The notes: generated from the letters alone by a model not told the origin. DNA of 36,492 nucleotides from Gammaproteobacteria bacterium (GCA_020029545.1 JAIBJL010000001.1:1-36492), one strand, 5' to 3'. Numbered from the stretch's first letter, positions 26,114-34,258 are shown. Numbers and translations are program-made.

Positions 26114-26701
26114 TTAGGTGAGATCGCGTGCCAGCGAGTCGCGGAACAGCGCCGGCAGCGGTCGCACTTCGTACCGATAGTTGTCGTGATCGATGCCGAC
26201 ACTGATGGCACCACCCGCCTTCACCTTGGCGGCCATCGACGGCGTCAGCTCGAAGCGCAGAAAATGCACTGCCGAGGTCTTCTCGTCGTTCTCGCGCTCC
26301 AGGTCTTCATCGGCGACCGCCCAGACACGCGCCTCGGACTCCACCTGCACCCAGCAGCGATCCTCGATGCCTTTCAGCATGCCCAGACGCACGCGACGCT
26401 CCTCGGCATCGGGAAACTCGATCAGGAAGGTCGCCTTCCAGTTGCCACCGTCGGGCACCAGGGGGTTATAGGCATTGAGTTCGTCCTCGATGCCGGCAGA
26501 TTCGAAAATGCGCTCGATCCGCAGCATTTCCTGCACCTGGTATTGGATCGTCATCCGGTCTTCGAAACACCACGTCGCGTTCGGACCGATGCCGACATTG
26601 CGCGCCCGCTTGTGTTCGAGTACCTGGGCACGAAATGCCTTGCGCGAACTCGAGTACTGCTCAAGGCTCATCAGATCGGTGCGGGTGAGTTTGTGCGGCA
26701 T
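26114..26701 (-). CDS. DUF3501 family protein
   Basis: A 195-residue soluble protein starting MPHKLTRTDLMSLEQYSSSR, with the family segments VGIGPNATWCFEDRMTIQYQVQEML and HFLRFEL. I recognise it as DUF3501, whose function is unknown. The family is commonly encoded beside rubrerythrin and a GlpC/heterodisulfide-reductase-like Fe-S protein, and that is the case here: it is the last of the three, 45 bp after the Fe-S gene. No membrane segment, metal-binding cluster motif or signal peptide is visible. The late region contains SVGIDHDNY, which could be a binding loop but is not an established motif. A role with the redox partners is inferred from context. Confidence 0.85.
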   Translation of the reverse strand: MPHKLTRTDLMSLEQYSSSRKAFRAQVLEHKRARNVGIGPNATWCFEDRMTIQYQVQEMLRIERIFESAGIEDELNAYNPLVPDGGNWKATFLIEFPDAEERRVRLGMLKGIEDRCWVQVESEARVWAVADEDLERENDEKTSAVHFLRFELTPSMAAKVKAGGAISVGIDHDNYRYEVRPLPALFRDSLARDLT

Positions 26702-26746
26702 GGGGCTTAAGCGATCACAAGCAATGCAGTCCCAGTCTGCTTATAG

Positions 26747-28114
26747 TCACAGTCCGTAGGCCATCCGCAACAATTTCATCGGATGCTCGGGTGCGGTGGG
26801 CTGTTCCAGTCCGGACTCGATCTGATGGCCGGCCATCGGGCAGTCGCTGGCATAGTGATCGGCGCCACTGTCGGCGACGCGTCGAACCACCGGTTTGCCG
26901 ATTTTCATCGACACCTCACGGTACTCGCTTTTCACCCCGTAGGTTCCGTTGTGACCGGAGCAACGTTCGATGGCATCCACCTGCGTACCCGGCACCAGCA
27001 TCAGCACATCGCGGGTTTTGAGGCCGATATTCTGCACGCGCAGGTGACAGGCGACGTGATAGCTCACTTTGCCGATCCGTCGCGGGAATTCGGTCTTCAA
27101 CAGGCCGGCTTTGTGGCGTGCCCACAGATATTCGAACGGATCGAACATGGCCGCGCGCACCTTCCGTACCTGTGCGTCGTCGGGAAACAGCAGCGGCAAT
27201 TCCTGCTTGAACATGAGCGTACACGAAGGAATCGGCGTCACGATGTCCCAACCTGCATCGACCTGGGCCGCCAGTTCAGGAATGTTGCTGTCCTTGAACG
27301 CAGCGATCGCTTGCAGGTCGCCGAGTTCCAGCTTCGGCATGCCGCAGCACCGTTCCTGCTGCAGAATCTTCACTGCGATGCCATTGTGCGCAAACACCGC
27401 CGCGAGATCCTCACCCAGATCCGGCTCGTTACGGTTGCCGTAGCAGGTCGTGAACAACACCACGCGGCCGCGCGTGCGGCCTGCGGCCTGCGGCGTGGCG
27501 GACGGCGTGCGATCGACGTGCCGTTGACGATACGTGCGACTGTGATACTCGGGGATCGGCGCCTGCGGGTGCACGCCCAACGCCTTGTCGAGCAGCTTAC
27601 GACCCGTCTGCGTGCGGTTCACTGCGTTGACGATTTGCGCGACGACCGGAATGCCGGCGATATTGCCGACCGTGTCGGTCGAACTCAGGATGCGATCGCG
27701 CGCCGATACCGGCTGATTGTTGAACTTGAACGCCTTGGCCCGCAGCATCAGGTGCGGAAAATCGACATTCCAGGGATGCGGCGGCACGTAGGGACACTTG
27801 GTCATGTAGCACATGTCGCACAGATAACAATGATCCACGACATCCCAGTAGGCTTTCTTGTCGACGGCCTCGACTTCACCGCTGCTGGATTCGTCCACTG
27901 CGTCGAACAGCGTCGGGAATGAGTTGCACAGGCTGAAACAACGCCGGCAGCCGTGACAGATATCGAAAACCCGTTCCAGCTCTTTGAAGAGCGACTGCTC
28001 GTTCAGAAAATCGGGATCTTGCCAGGCAATGGGGTGACGCGTGGGCGCCTCGAGACTTCCTTCGCGCGCGCCAGCGGCCTCACGGGTTGCGGATACTGGT
28101 GGATTTTCTGGCAC
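26747..28114 (-). CDS. Fe-S oxidoreductase with two [4Fe-4S] motifs and CCG domains
   Basis: A 455-residue soluble protein of the GlpC / heterodisulfide-reductase-D type. Two ferredoxin-like motifs are present: Cys53-Cys56-Cys59-Cys63 (CHGCRRCFSLC) and Cys96-Cys99-Cys102-Cys107P (CYLCDMCYMTKCP). Two CCG domains follow; the first has ERCCGMP, while the second reads ERCSGHNG, with Ser in place of the second Cys. It should carry electrons or interact with quinone or thiol partners, but the substrate is unknown. The start is GTG 28114, with only a weak ribosome-binding site. It lies between rubrerythrin (302-bp repeat-filled gap) and DUF3501. Confidence 0.88.
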   Translation of the reverse strand: MPENPPVSATREAAGAREGSLEAPTRHPIAWQDPDFLNEQSLFKELERVFDICHGCRRCFSLCNSFPTLFDAVDESSSGEVEAVDKKAYWDVVDHCYLCDMCYMTKCPYVPPHPWNVDFPHLMLRAKAFKFNNQPVSARDRILSSTDTVGNIAGIPVVAQIVNAVNRTQTGRKLLDKALGVHPQAPIPEYHSRTYRQRHVDRTPSATPQAAGRTRGRVVLFTTCYGNRNEPDLGEDLAAVFAHNGIAVKILQQERCCGMPKLELGDLQAIAAFKDSNIPELAAQVDAGWDIVTPIPSCTLMFKQELPLLFPDDAQVRKVRAAMFDPFEYLWARHKAGLLKTEFPRRIGKVSYHVACHLRVQNIGLKTRDVLMLVPGTQVDAIERCSGHNGTYGVKSEYREVSMKIGKPVVRRVADSGADHYASDCPMAGHQIESGLEQPTAPEHPMKLLRMAYGL

Positions 28115-28130
28115 TTTGTTCGGGCGATTT

Positions 28131-28158
28131 AGGCGGTGGGCTGTGGGCTGTGGGTCGA
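28131..28158. repeat. Family C heptamer left arm
   Basis: AGGCGGT, GGGCTGT, GGGCTGT, GGGTCGA: four 7-bp units, two of them exact. They are complementary to the arms at 28195-28215 and 28380-28407. Confidence 0.8.
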
Positions 28159-28194
28159 ACGAAGATGGGGACTGAGGTAAATCCGCCTCTACCT

Positions 28195-28215
28195 ACAGCC
28201 CACAGCCTTTCCAGC
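28195..28215. repeat. Family C heptamer right arm 1
   Basis: ACAGCCC, ACAGCCT, TTCCAGC, preceded by CTACCT. It complements the left arm at 28131-28158 across a spacer of 36 bp. Confidence 0.8.
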
Positions 28216-28243
28216 GTCGCAAGCGGGTCATCACCGACGCGCT

Positions 28244-28347
28244 CCGACCTACATGGATGTAGGAAGTGCCGAACTGTGTCAGGAACACACGTCGGCCGAC
28301 CTACACGGATGTAGGAAGTGCCGAGCTGTGTCTGGAACACAGATCGG
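28244..28347. repeat. Two tandem 52-bp units with three-stem folding potential
   Basis: Copies at 28244-28295 and 28296-28347 abut exactly and differ at 5 of 52 positions. Each unit has an outer closing pair (CCGA...TCGG), an inner hairpin CCTACAT-GG-ATGTAGG (CCTACAC in copy 2), and a second hairpin TGTGT-CAGGA-ACACA (CTGTGT-CTGGA-ACACAG in copy 2). Several differences keep base pairing or improve it, as in copy 2's second stem. There is no spacer between copies. Confidence 0.9.
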
Positions 28348-28379
28348 CGGACGCTGAGGACTGCGGTAACTTCCTACCT

Positions 28380-28407
28380 ACAGCCCACAGCCTCCAGCCC
28401 ACAGCCC
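28380..28407. repeat. Family C heptamer right arm 2
   Basis: ACAGCCC, ACAGCCT, CCAGCCC, ACAGCCC: exactly four heptamers, preceded by CTACCT as in arm 1 and followed by TTTTTT. It lies 9 bp downstream of the rubrerythrin stop on the minus strand. Confidence 0.88.
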
Positions 28408-28416
28408 TTTTTTCAG

Positions 28417-28833
28417 TCAGAGCGCGTCGAGCGCCTTCTGAAAGCGATTGGCGTGCGAGCGCTCGGCCTTGGCCAGCGTTTCGAACCAGTCAGCGATTTC
28501 TCCAAAGCCCTCGTCGCGGGCCTGGCGTGCCATGCCAGGATACATGTCCGTGTATTCATGGGTTTCGCCGGCAATCGCCGCCTTGAGGTTCAGCGAAGTC
28601 TCGCCAATCGGCAAACCGGTTGCCGGGTCGCCCACCGCTTCGAGATATTCGAGATGACCGTGCGCGTGGCCGGTTTCGCCTTCGGCAGTCGAACGAAACA
28701 CGCTCGCGACATCGTTGAAGCCCTCGACATCGGCTTTCGCCGCAAAGTACAGGTAACGCCGGTTGGCCTGTGACTCGCCGGCGAACGCGTCCTTCAGATT
28801 TTTCTCGGTGCTGCTGCCTTTCAGATTTTTCAT
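28417..28833 (-). CDS. Rubrerythrin (ferritin-like diiron domain only)
   Basis: Rubrerythrins are diiron peroxidases that remove hydrogen peroxide. The 138-residue product is a four-helix ferritin-like domain with two ExxH-type pairs, Glu53/His56 (EGETGH) and Glu124/His127 (AKAERSH), plus Glu20, Glu90 and Glu93 as likely further ligands. The C-terminal rubredoxin domain of classical rubrerythrin is missing, so electrons must come from a separate protein; the neighbouring Fe-S protein is a candidate, by inference. ATG 28833 follows AAGGGG. It is the first gene of the three-gene unit with the Fe-S and DUF3501 genes. The 28834-29162 leader carries a 17-bp palindrome. Confidence 0.95.
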   Translation of the reverse strand: MKNLKGSSTEKNLKDAFAGESQANRRYLYFAAKADVEGFNDVASVFRSTAEGETGHAHGHLEYLEAVGDPATGLPIGETSLNLKAAIAGETHEYTDMYPGMARQARDEGFGEIADWFETLAKAERSHANRFQKALDAL

Positions 28834-29162
28834 CGCAATGCCCCTTCAATGAAGACGTGGAAGAAAACCCACAGACACACCAATGTGCGAGTGCAAAACT
28901 TGTCGCAATTCGCTGCCTCGCGATCGTGTGAAAAAACACAGGTAGCGGAATTTTCACAAAGGCCCTGCTTCGCAAAGGCCTTGTTAGACATGGTCTAACC
29001 TGAGCAGGAATCTAGTCCTTCGCTGCCGGCCAAGTCAACGTCACCGGAGTGGCGTGCGGCGCGTCGTGAAGCGGCAGCGGCGATTGACCGCTCCGGACGC
29101 GACGTGCAAGCTTGCCGCCGCCTGATCCCACCCCCTTCTAAACTACCGATATCGACGGACTC
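28834..29162. other. Divergent regulatory gap, rubrerythrin / xseB
   Basis: 329 bp without a plausible gene. It contains the palindrome at 28983-28999 and a shorter TGTG-AAAAAA-CACA inverted repeat at 28927-28940. Promoters for the rubrerythrin operon (minus) and for xseB (plus) must lie here, but I cannot place convincing -35/-10 pairs. Confidence 0.7.
28983..28999. promoter_or_regulatory. Perfect 17-bp palindrome, likely operator
   Basis: GTTAGAC-ATG-GTCTAAC: 7-bp arms with a 3-bp centre, 150 bp upstream of the rubrerythrin start and 164 bp upstream of xseB. It has the size and symmetry of a dimeric-repressor site. Its AT-rich arm sequence stands out in a high-GC gap. The regulator is unknown and none is encoded beside it. 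Confidence 0.6.
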
Positions 29163-29471
29163 GTGAGCAAGAACCCCAAAAACGCCGCACCGGATACAGC
29201 AACGGCAGTTACGGCAAGCACGGATGCCGGCCCTGCAGACTTTGAGCGCTCGCTGACCGAACTGGAGTCCATCGTCGAGCAACTCGAGCAAGGGGATCTG
29301 TCGCTGGATGAATCGCTGCGCCAATTCGAGCGCGGCGTGCAACTCACCCGCGTGTGTCAGGGTGCGTTGAAGCAGGCGGAACAGAAAGTGGAGGTCCTGC
29401 TGCGCAAGACCGGCCAAGCGTCGGGCGATGGCGATGAATTTGCCACCGCGCCGTTCGACGCCGACCAGTGA
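29163..29471 (+). CDS. xseB: Exodeoxyribonuclease VII small subunit
   Basis: XseB is the small subunit of ExoVII, which trims single-stranded DNA with XseA. The 102-residue product has the family core [27 protein letters not shown]-like helices at about residues 26-52 and [19 protein letters not shown]. The first 25 residues are a Thr/Ala-rich extension, and the last 20 are acidic and variable. The start is GTG 29163 with a weak ribosome-binding site. It overlaps closely with the ispA start region, the usual xseB-ispA-dxs order. xseA is not in the window. Confidence 0.95.
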   Translation: MSKNPKNAAPDTATAVTASTDAGPADFERSLTELESIVEQLEQGDLSLDESLRQFERGVQLTRVCQGALKQAEQKVEVLLRKTGQASGDGDEFATAPFDADQ

Positions 29472-29481
29472 CCGCACAACT

Positions 29482-30390
29482 GTGAGCATTCCCCGCGATC
29501 CGGATTTCAGCCGGCAATTGGACACCTGGCGCGCCCGCGTCGAGACTGAAATGGCGCGCCGGCTGCCACCGGCGACCGTCCAACCGACACGCCTGCACGA
29601 AGCACAACGTTACAGCGTGCTCGGTGCCGGCAAGCGGGTGCGACCGGCCCTCGTTTATGCCACCGCCTGCACGCTCGGTCTGAACGAGGCTGTCGTCGAC
29701 GATGCCGCCTGCGCCGTCGAATTCATTCATGCCTATTCGCTGGTGCATGACGATCTGCCGGCCATGGACGACGATGACCTGCGCAGGGGGCGTCCCACCT
29801 GCCACAAAGCCTTCGACGAAGCGACCGCCATTCTGGTCGGCGATTCGTTGCAGGTGCTCGCCTTTCAGGTGCTGGCGAGCGAATCCGGCATTCCGCGCGA
29901 TGCCAGCATCCGGCTACGCCTGGTGGAGTTGCTGGCGATCGGCAGCGGCACGGGCGGCATGGCCGGCGGTCAGGCCCTGGATCTGGAAGCGAACGGTAAG
30001 CAGTTGTCGCTGGCCGAGGTCGAGGAGATGCACGCCCGTAAAACGGGCGCGCTGATTCACGCCAGTGTGATGATGGCGGCGGCCTGCGTACCGGATCTGA
30101 ACGATGCCGTACGTCGCGCACTCGACTCCTATGCGCGCGACCTGGGGCTCGCCTTTCAGATTCAGGACGACCTGCTCGATATCGAAGGCGATGCGGCGCT
30201 CCTGGGTAAGGCAACCGGCGCCGATCAGGTGCATGCAAAACCCACTTATCCGGCCGTGGCGGGCGTCGAGGCCGCGCGCGCCCGCATGATGTCGCTGCAT
30301 CGCCGGGCGCTGGAGGCGTTGGAAACGATCGGACCCGCGGCCGCGCCTCTGGCTGCGCTGTGCGACTGGCTGGTACTGCGGAAGAATTAG
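29482..30390 (+). CDS. ispA: Farnesyl/geranyl diphosphate synthase
   Basis: IspA condenses IPP with DMAPP and GPP to give FPP for ubiquinone, undecaprenyl phosphate and related isoprenoids. The 302-residue product has the conserved GAGKRVRP (residues 48-55), first aspartate-rich motif DDLPAMD (Asp90 to Asp96) and second motif QDDLLD, matching the short-chain bacterial type. The start GTG 29482 is 11 bp after the xseB stop; the longer frame from 29428 would overlap xseB. Dxs follows after a 125-bp gap that holds a family B repeat. Confidence 0.97.
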   Translation: MSIPRDPDFSRQLDTWRARVETEMARRLPPATVQPTRLHEAQRYSVLGAGKRVRPALVYATACTLGLNEAVVDDAACAVEFIHAYSLVHDDLPAMDDDDLRRGRPTCHKAFDEATAILVGDSLQVLAFQVLASESGIPRDASIRLRLVELLAIGSGTGGMAGGQALDLEANGKQLSLAEVEEMHARKTGALIHASVMMAAACVPDLNDAVRRALDSYARDLGLAFQIQDDLLDIEGDAALLGKATGADQVHAKPTYPAVAGVEAARARMMSLHRRALEALETIGPAAAPLAALCDWLVLRKN

Positions 30391-30404
30391 TTTAGGAAAT
30401 AGGC

Positions 30405-30490
30405 CACGGGCGACGGGATTACGGGCGACGGCCGGAATGATCGGTGCGCCTTTTCGGCTGTTGCCTGTCGCCCGTTGTCCGTTGCCCGTT
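30405..30490. repeat. Paired heptamer arms, family B, between ispA and dxs
   Basis: The left arm 30405-30433 is CACGGGC, GACGGGA, one extra T, TACGGGC, GACGGCC. The right arm 30456-30490 is GGCTGTT, GCCTGTC, GCCCGTT, GTCCGTT, GCCCGTT. The spacer is 22 bp. The inner-end words GACGGCC and GGCTGTT correspond to those in the 21279-21583 cluster. Confidence 0.9.
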
Positions 30491-30501
30491 TGAGATTGCG
30501 G

Positions 30502-30507
30502 TACACT
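30502..30507 (+). promoter_or_regulatory. Possible -10 box for dxs
   Basis: TACACT 9 bp before the chosen dxs start would give an almost leaderless transcript. No matching -35 hexamer is seen at normal spacing, and the right arm of the repeat lies where it would be. Confidence 0.25.
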
Positions 30508-30515
30508 TGCGCGGC

Positions 30516-32399
30516 ATGACGCAGCCCTCCATTCCGTTGCTTCCGGGCATCCACTCGCCGGCCGATTTGCGTGCGCTTGCCGCCGCCGATCTGCCGGTGG
30601 TGGCGGACGAATTACGACAGTATCTGATCGATACGGTCAGCCAGATGGGTGGCCATTTTGCCGCCGGGCTCGGCACGGTCGAACTCACCGTCGCGTTGCA
30701 CTATGTCTACGACACCCCACACGATCGGCTGGTCTGGGATGTGGGACATCAGGCGTATCCGCACAAGGTACTGACCGGGCGCAGCCAGCGGCTGCGCACC
30801 ATCAAGTTCAAGGACGGCCTGGCCCCCTTCCCGACGCGAACTGAAAGCACCTACGACACCTTCGGTGTTGGGCATTCCAGCACCTCGATCAGCGCGGCAC
30901 TGGGCATGGCGATTGCCGCAGCACGCGCGGGCATCGATCGGCGCTGCGTCGCTGTGATCGGCGACGGTGCATTGAGTGCCGGAATGGCGTTCGAAGCGCT
31001 GAATCACGCCGGCAGCATGGATGTGAACATGCTGGTGATCCTCAACGACAACGACATGTCGATCTCGGAGAACGTCGGCGCTTTCTCCAACTACTTTGCG
31101 CGTGTGCTGTCCGGCAAGTTGTACGCAAGCCTGCGCGAAGGCGGCAAGAAAGTGCTGCGCCGCGTACCGACAGTGTGGGAACTGGCGCGGCGCTCCGAAG
31201 AGCACGTCAAGGGCATGGTGTTACCCGGGACGATTTTCGAAGAGTTGGGTTTCAACTATATCGGACCGATCGACGGTCACGATGTCGCCGCGCTGGTGGC
31301 GACGCTGAAGAATCTGCGTGACCTGAAGGGACCGCAATTCCTGCATGTCATCACGCGCAAAGGCAAAGGCTATGCACCGGCCGAAGCCGATCCGATCAAA
31401 TGGCATGGTCCCGGTCCGTTCGATGCCAAGAGCGGCGTGATCTTCAAGGACAAGGCCAGTGGCCCGAGCTATTCCCAGATCTTCGGGCAATGGCTGTGCG
31501 ACATGGCTGCCCAGGAGCCGCGACTGATGGCGATCACGCCAGCGATGCGCGAAGGCTCGGGCATGGTCGAGTTCTCGAAGCAGTTTCCCGATCGCTACTT
31601 CGACGTCGCCATCGCCGAGCAGCATGCCGTGACCTTCGGCGCAGGCCTTGCCTGTGAAGGCATGCTGCCAGTCGTTGCGATCTATTCCACGTTTCTGCAG
31701 CGTGCATACGATCAACTGATTCACGACGTCGCCTTGCAGAATCTGCCGGTGACTTTCGCGATCGATCGCGCCGGCCTGGTGGGCGGCGATGGCGCCACTC
31801 ATCAGGGCAGTTACGATTTGTCCTACCTGCGCTGCATTCCGAATCTGGTTCTCATGGCCCCGGCTGACGAAAACGAATGCCGCCAGATGCTGTTCACCGC
31901 GACCCAGTGCCGCAAGCCGGCAGCCGTGCGTTACCCGCGCGGGCAGGGTCCAGGGGTCGCCATCCAATCGACCATGACGGCTCTGCCCATCGGCAAGGCG
32001 CAATTGCGCCGCGAAGGGCGCAGCGGGCTGGTCATCATCGGAGTCGGGTCGATGGTGGCAATGTGCGAACGCATCGCCGAACGACTGGATGCGACGTTGG
32101 TCAATCTGCGCTTCGTCAAGCCGCTCGATGAAGCTTTGCTGCTGCAACTGGCGAACTCGCACCGGGCGTTCGTCACGGTCGAAGAGAATGTCATCGCCGG
32201 CGGCGCCGGCAGCGCGATTGCCGAATGCCTTGCTGCCCATGGGCACGCGCTGCCGATGCTGCAACTGGGCATTCCCGACCAGTTCATCGAGCATGGCTCG
32301 CGCGACGACTGTCTGGCGATGGCGCGTCTCGATGCGAGTTCCGTGGACAATGCGATTTCGCGCTGGTGGAACGTACCGGCGCGCGCTGCCGCTTCCTGA
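30516..32399 (+). CDS. dxs: 1-deoxy-D-xylulose-5-phosphate synthase
   Basis: Dxs joins pyruvate and glyceraldehyde 3-phosphate, the first step of the MEP pathway, using thiamine diphosphate. The 627-residue product has [16 protein letters not shown], the ThDP motif [15 protein letters not shown] through [10 protein letters not shown], and the transketolase central-domain segment [18 protein letters not shown] 30516 ([15 protein letters not shown]) is chosen; the frame upstream of it is translated repeat. Thiamine monophosphate kinase (thiL), which makes the cofactor, is encoded in the facing operon, a known gammaproteobacterial arrangement. The stop is 17 bp from the convergent kinase gene. 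Confidence 0.98.
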   Translation: MTQPSIPLLPGIHSPADLRALAAADLPVVADELRQYLIDTVSQMGGHFAAGLGTVELTVALHYVYDTPHDRLVWDVGHQAYPHKVLTGRSQRLRTIKFKDGLAPFPTRTESTYDTFGVGHSSTSISAALGMAIAAARAGIDRRCVAVIGDGALSAGMAFEALNHAGSMDVNMLVILNDNDMSISENVGAFSNYFARVLSGKLYASLREGGKKVLRRVPTVWELARRSEEHVKGMVLPGTIFEELGFNYIGPIDGHDVAALVATLKNLRDLKGPQFLHVITRKGKGYAPAEADPIKWHGPGPFDAKSGVIFKDKASGPSYSQIFGQWLCDMAAQEPRLMAITPAMREGSGMVEFSKQFPDRYFDVAIAEQHAVTFGAGLACEGMLPVVAIYSTFLQRAYDQLIHDVALQNLPVTFAIDRAGLVGGDGATHQGSYDLSYLRCIPNLVLMAPADENECRQMLFTATQCRKPAAVRYPRGQGPGVAIQSTMTALPIGKAQLRREGRSGLVIIGVGSMVAMCERIAERLDATLVNLRFVKPLDEALLLQLANSHRAFVTVEENVIAGGAGSAIAECLAAHGHALPMLQLGIPDQFIEHGSRDDCLAMARLDASSVDNAISRWWNVPARAAAS

Positions 32400-32416
32400 A
32401 GCGCTTCGCGCAGGCG

Positions 32417-33724
32417 TCAGTTCGGACTCTGCAGCCGGCTGATGAGGCTGTGCAGGAACACTTTGTTGAAGCGCAGTTGGCACGCCGCCGACGACTGCTC
32501 CAGCAGCGTCGAACTCACCTTCATCAGCGTCACATTGGTGAGCGCCTTGATCGTCGCGAGCCGTTTGGCGCCGCGCACGTAACTGGTCTCACCGAAGCAA
32601 TCGCCGGCGTCGAGCTGGCCCATGGCATGCGCATTGCGCACGACCGCCACACTGCCCGAGACGATGACGTAGAAACGATCGTCCATCTCGCCTTCCTTGA
32701 CGATCTCCTCATTGGCCTCATAGTCCTGCCAAGTGCTGGCGCGCAGCACCTCCAGGATCTCGGCCTGTGAAAAATCATGGAAGAATTTCAGCGTGCGCAG
32801 AATCGAAAACTGCTCCTGACGATCGAATTTCGACGTCCCCTCCCGCAGCGCCTGGTGGACACGCGTCAGATCGGCGGCCAGTTCGAGACCGTTGCGATAG
32901 CGCTTGGCCGGATCTTTTTGCAGCGACTTGGCGACGCTGTCTTCCAGCAACTCGGGAATCTGCGGCCGCAGTGAGTGAATCGGCTGCGGGGTCGCGTAAA
33001 CAATCTGATGCAACAGCTTCGACAGGTTGCCGCCGCGGAATGGACGATAACCGGTGAGCAGTTCGTACATCACCGCACCGAGCGAATACAGATCGGAGCG
33101 ATTCGTGATCTCCGCCGACTGCACCTGCTCCGGCGACATGTACGACGGACTGCCGGCGATGCCTTCGATGCGAGAGATCTCGGAGTCGGCGACCAGCGCA
33201 ATGCCGAAATCGATGATGCGCACGTCGTTCGCCTGCGTCAGCATGAGGTTCGATGGCTTGATATCGCGATGGATCACGCCGCGACTGTGCGCATAGTGCA
33301 GCGCCTTCGCGCACTTGTAGACGATTTCGACCACGTCATCGAGCGGCAGCAGATTGTCGGGCTTGCAGTAAGCTGCGAGCGTGCGCGCGCCATGCACATG
33401 CTCGGTGACGATGTAGTAGTGACCGTTTTCTTCGCCGGCATCGAATATGGGCAGGATGTTCGGATGCTGCAGCATGCCGACCATGTGCGCTTCGGATAGG
33501 AACATCTTGCGAGTGACGCGCGCGCGTTCTTCGTCGTGCGACTCGAGGTTATAGACCTTGATAGCGACGTCGCGCCGATAGTACGGATCGTGCGACAGAT
33601 AGACGACACCGGTGCTGCCGCGACCGACTTCTTTCACGATGACGTACTTTCCGACTTTGTCGGGAATACGCTTCTCGCGTGTCGCACTGCGCTGTGCCAT
33701 CAGGCCACTCGGGGAATTCGCCAT
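32417..33724 (-). CDS. Ser/Thr protein kinase fused to a cyclic-nucleotide-binding domain
   Basis: A 435-residue soluble protein with a Hanks-type kinase domain at about 25-290. The glycine loop is GRGSTGVVY, the ATP lysine is Lys56 (VAIK), HRDIKPSN is at 152-159, DFG at 172-174 and SPEQ in the activation segment, so all catalytic residues are present. A C-terminal CRP/PKA-type domain at about 310-430 has the phosphate-binding cassette GDCFGET...KRLAT, including Glu379 and Arg388, the usual cNMP contacts. The kinase-first order is the reverse of eukaryotic PKG. No membrane helix is seen. It is 17 bp downstream of pgpA and convergent with dxs, where E. coli has yajO. Targets and ligand are unknown. 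Confidence 0.92.
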   Translation of the reverse strand: MANSPSGLMAQRSATREKRIPDKVGKYVIVKEVGRGSTGVVYLSHDPYYRRDVAIKVYNLESHDEERARVTRKMFLSEAHMVGMLQHPNILPIFDAGEENGHYYIVTEHVHGARTLAAYCKPDNLLPLDDVVEIVYKCAKALHYAHSRGVIHRDIKPSNLMLTQANDVRIIDFGIALVADSEISRIEGIAGSPSYMSPEQVQSAEITNRSDLYSLGAVMYELLTGYRPFRGGNLSKLLHQIVYATPQPIHSLRPQIPELLEDSVAKSLQKDPAKRYRNGLELAADLTRVHQALREGTSKFDRQEQFSILRTLKFFHDFSQAEILEVLRASTWQDYEANEEIVKEGEMDDRFYVIVSGSVAVVRNAHAMGQLDAGDCFGETSYVRGAKRLATIKALTNVTLMKVSSTLLEQSSAACQLRFNKVFLHSLISRLQSPN

Positions 33725-33741
33725 TGCGGATCGGTGAACGT

Positions 33742-34230
33742 TCAGAGAATCAGCTGGATTCCATACAGAATCAGTGCAGCCAAAACGCCTGCAATGACGT
33801 CATCCAGCATAATTCCCAGTCCCCCGGTGAGACTGTGATCGGCCTCCCGGATCGGCGAGGGTTTGACGATGTCGAAAAAGCGGAATAACACAAATCCCGC
33901 CAGCAGCCAGTACCAGCGTGGCGGAGCTGCCAACATCGTCACGGTATATCCGCAGATCTCATCCCAAACGATGCCGCCGTGATCGTGAACCTGCAACCGC
34001 CGCGCGCTCTCGCCGCAGAGATAGATGCCCGCTGCAATGGCCAGGCAGGCAAACACGCAATGAACGATCAGGCCGAACTGCATGACGACCAAAACGATGG
34101 GCACGGCGATCAGCGTGCCCATCGTACCTGGCGCTACCGGACTCAAGCCCGAACCGAAACCGAACGCAAGAAAATGCACCGGATCGCGCAGGATTATATG
34201 TGGCTCCGCACTCCATTTGATGCGCGCCAT
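33742..34230 (-). CDS. pgpA: Phosphatidylglycerophosphatase A
   Basis: PgpA dephosphorylates phosphatidylglycerol phosphate to phosphatidylglycerol in the inner membrane. The 162-residue product has the family start region FLAFGFGSGLSPVAPGTMGTL, several membrane helices, and the conserved VWDEICGY and FRFFDIVKPSPI segments, followed by GIMLDDVIAG. ATG 34230 is 28 bp after the thiL stop. The order ribH-nusB-thiL-pgpA is conserved with E. coli. Confidence 0.97.
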   Translation of the reverse strand: MARIKWSAEPHIILRDPVHFLAFGFGSGLSPVAPGTMGTLIAVPIVLVVMQFGLIVHCVFACLAIAAGIYLCGESARRLQVHDHGGIVWDEICGYTVTMLAAPPRWYWLLAGFVLFRFFDIVKPSPIREADHSLTGGLGIMLDDVIAGVLAALILYGIQLIL

Positions 34231-34258
34231 AGATGAGTACTTGTCCTTAACTATTGAA

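Larger units (their letters stand above)
28115..28416. other. Gene-free, repeat-filled gap inside the rubrerythrin operon
   Basis: 302 bp between the Fe-S gene start and the rubrerythrin stop. It contains the family C left arm, a first right arm, two 52-bp tandem units and a second right arm followed by a run of six T. No plausible gene lies here. Confidence 0.85.

Noticed and set aside
26747-28114. GlpC (glycerol-3-phosphate dehydrogenase subunit C) proper
   Set aside because: Domain plan is related, but no glpA or glpB is adjacent; the rubrerythrin/DUF3501 context points to a different system.
28244-28347. CRISPR array
   Set aside because: Only two units, no spacers, and the units abut directly; no cas genes.
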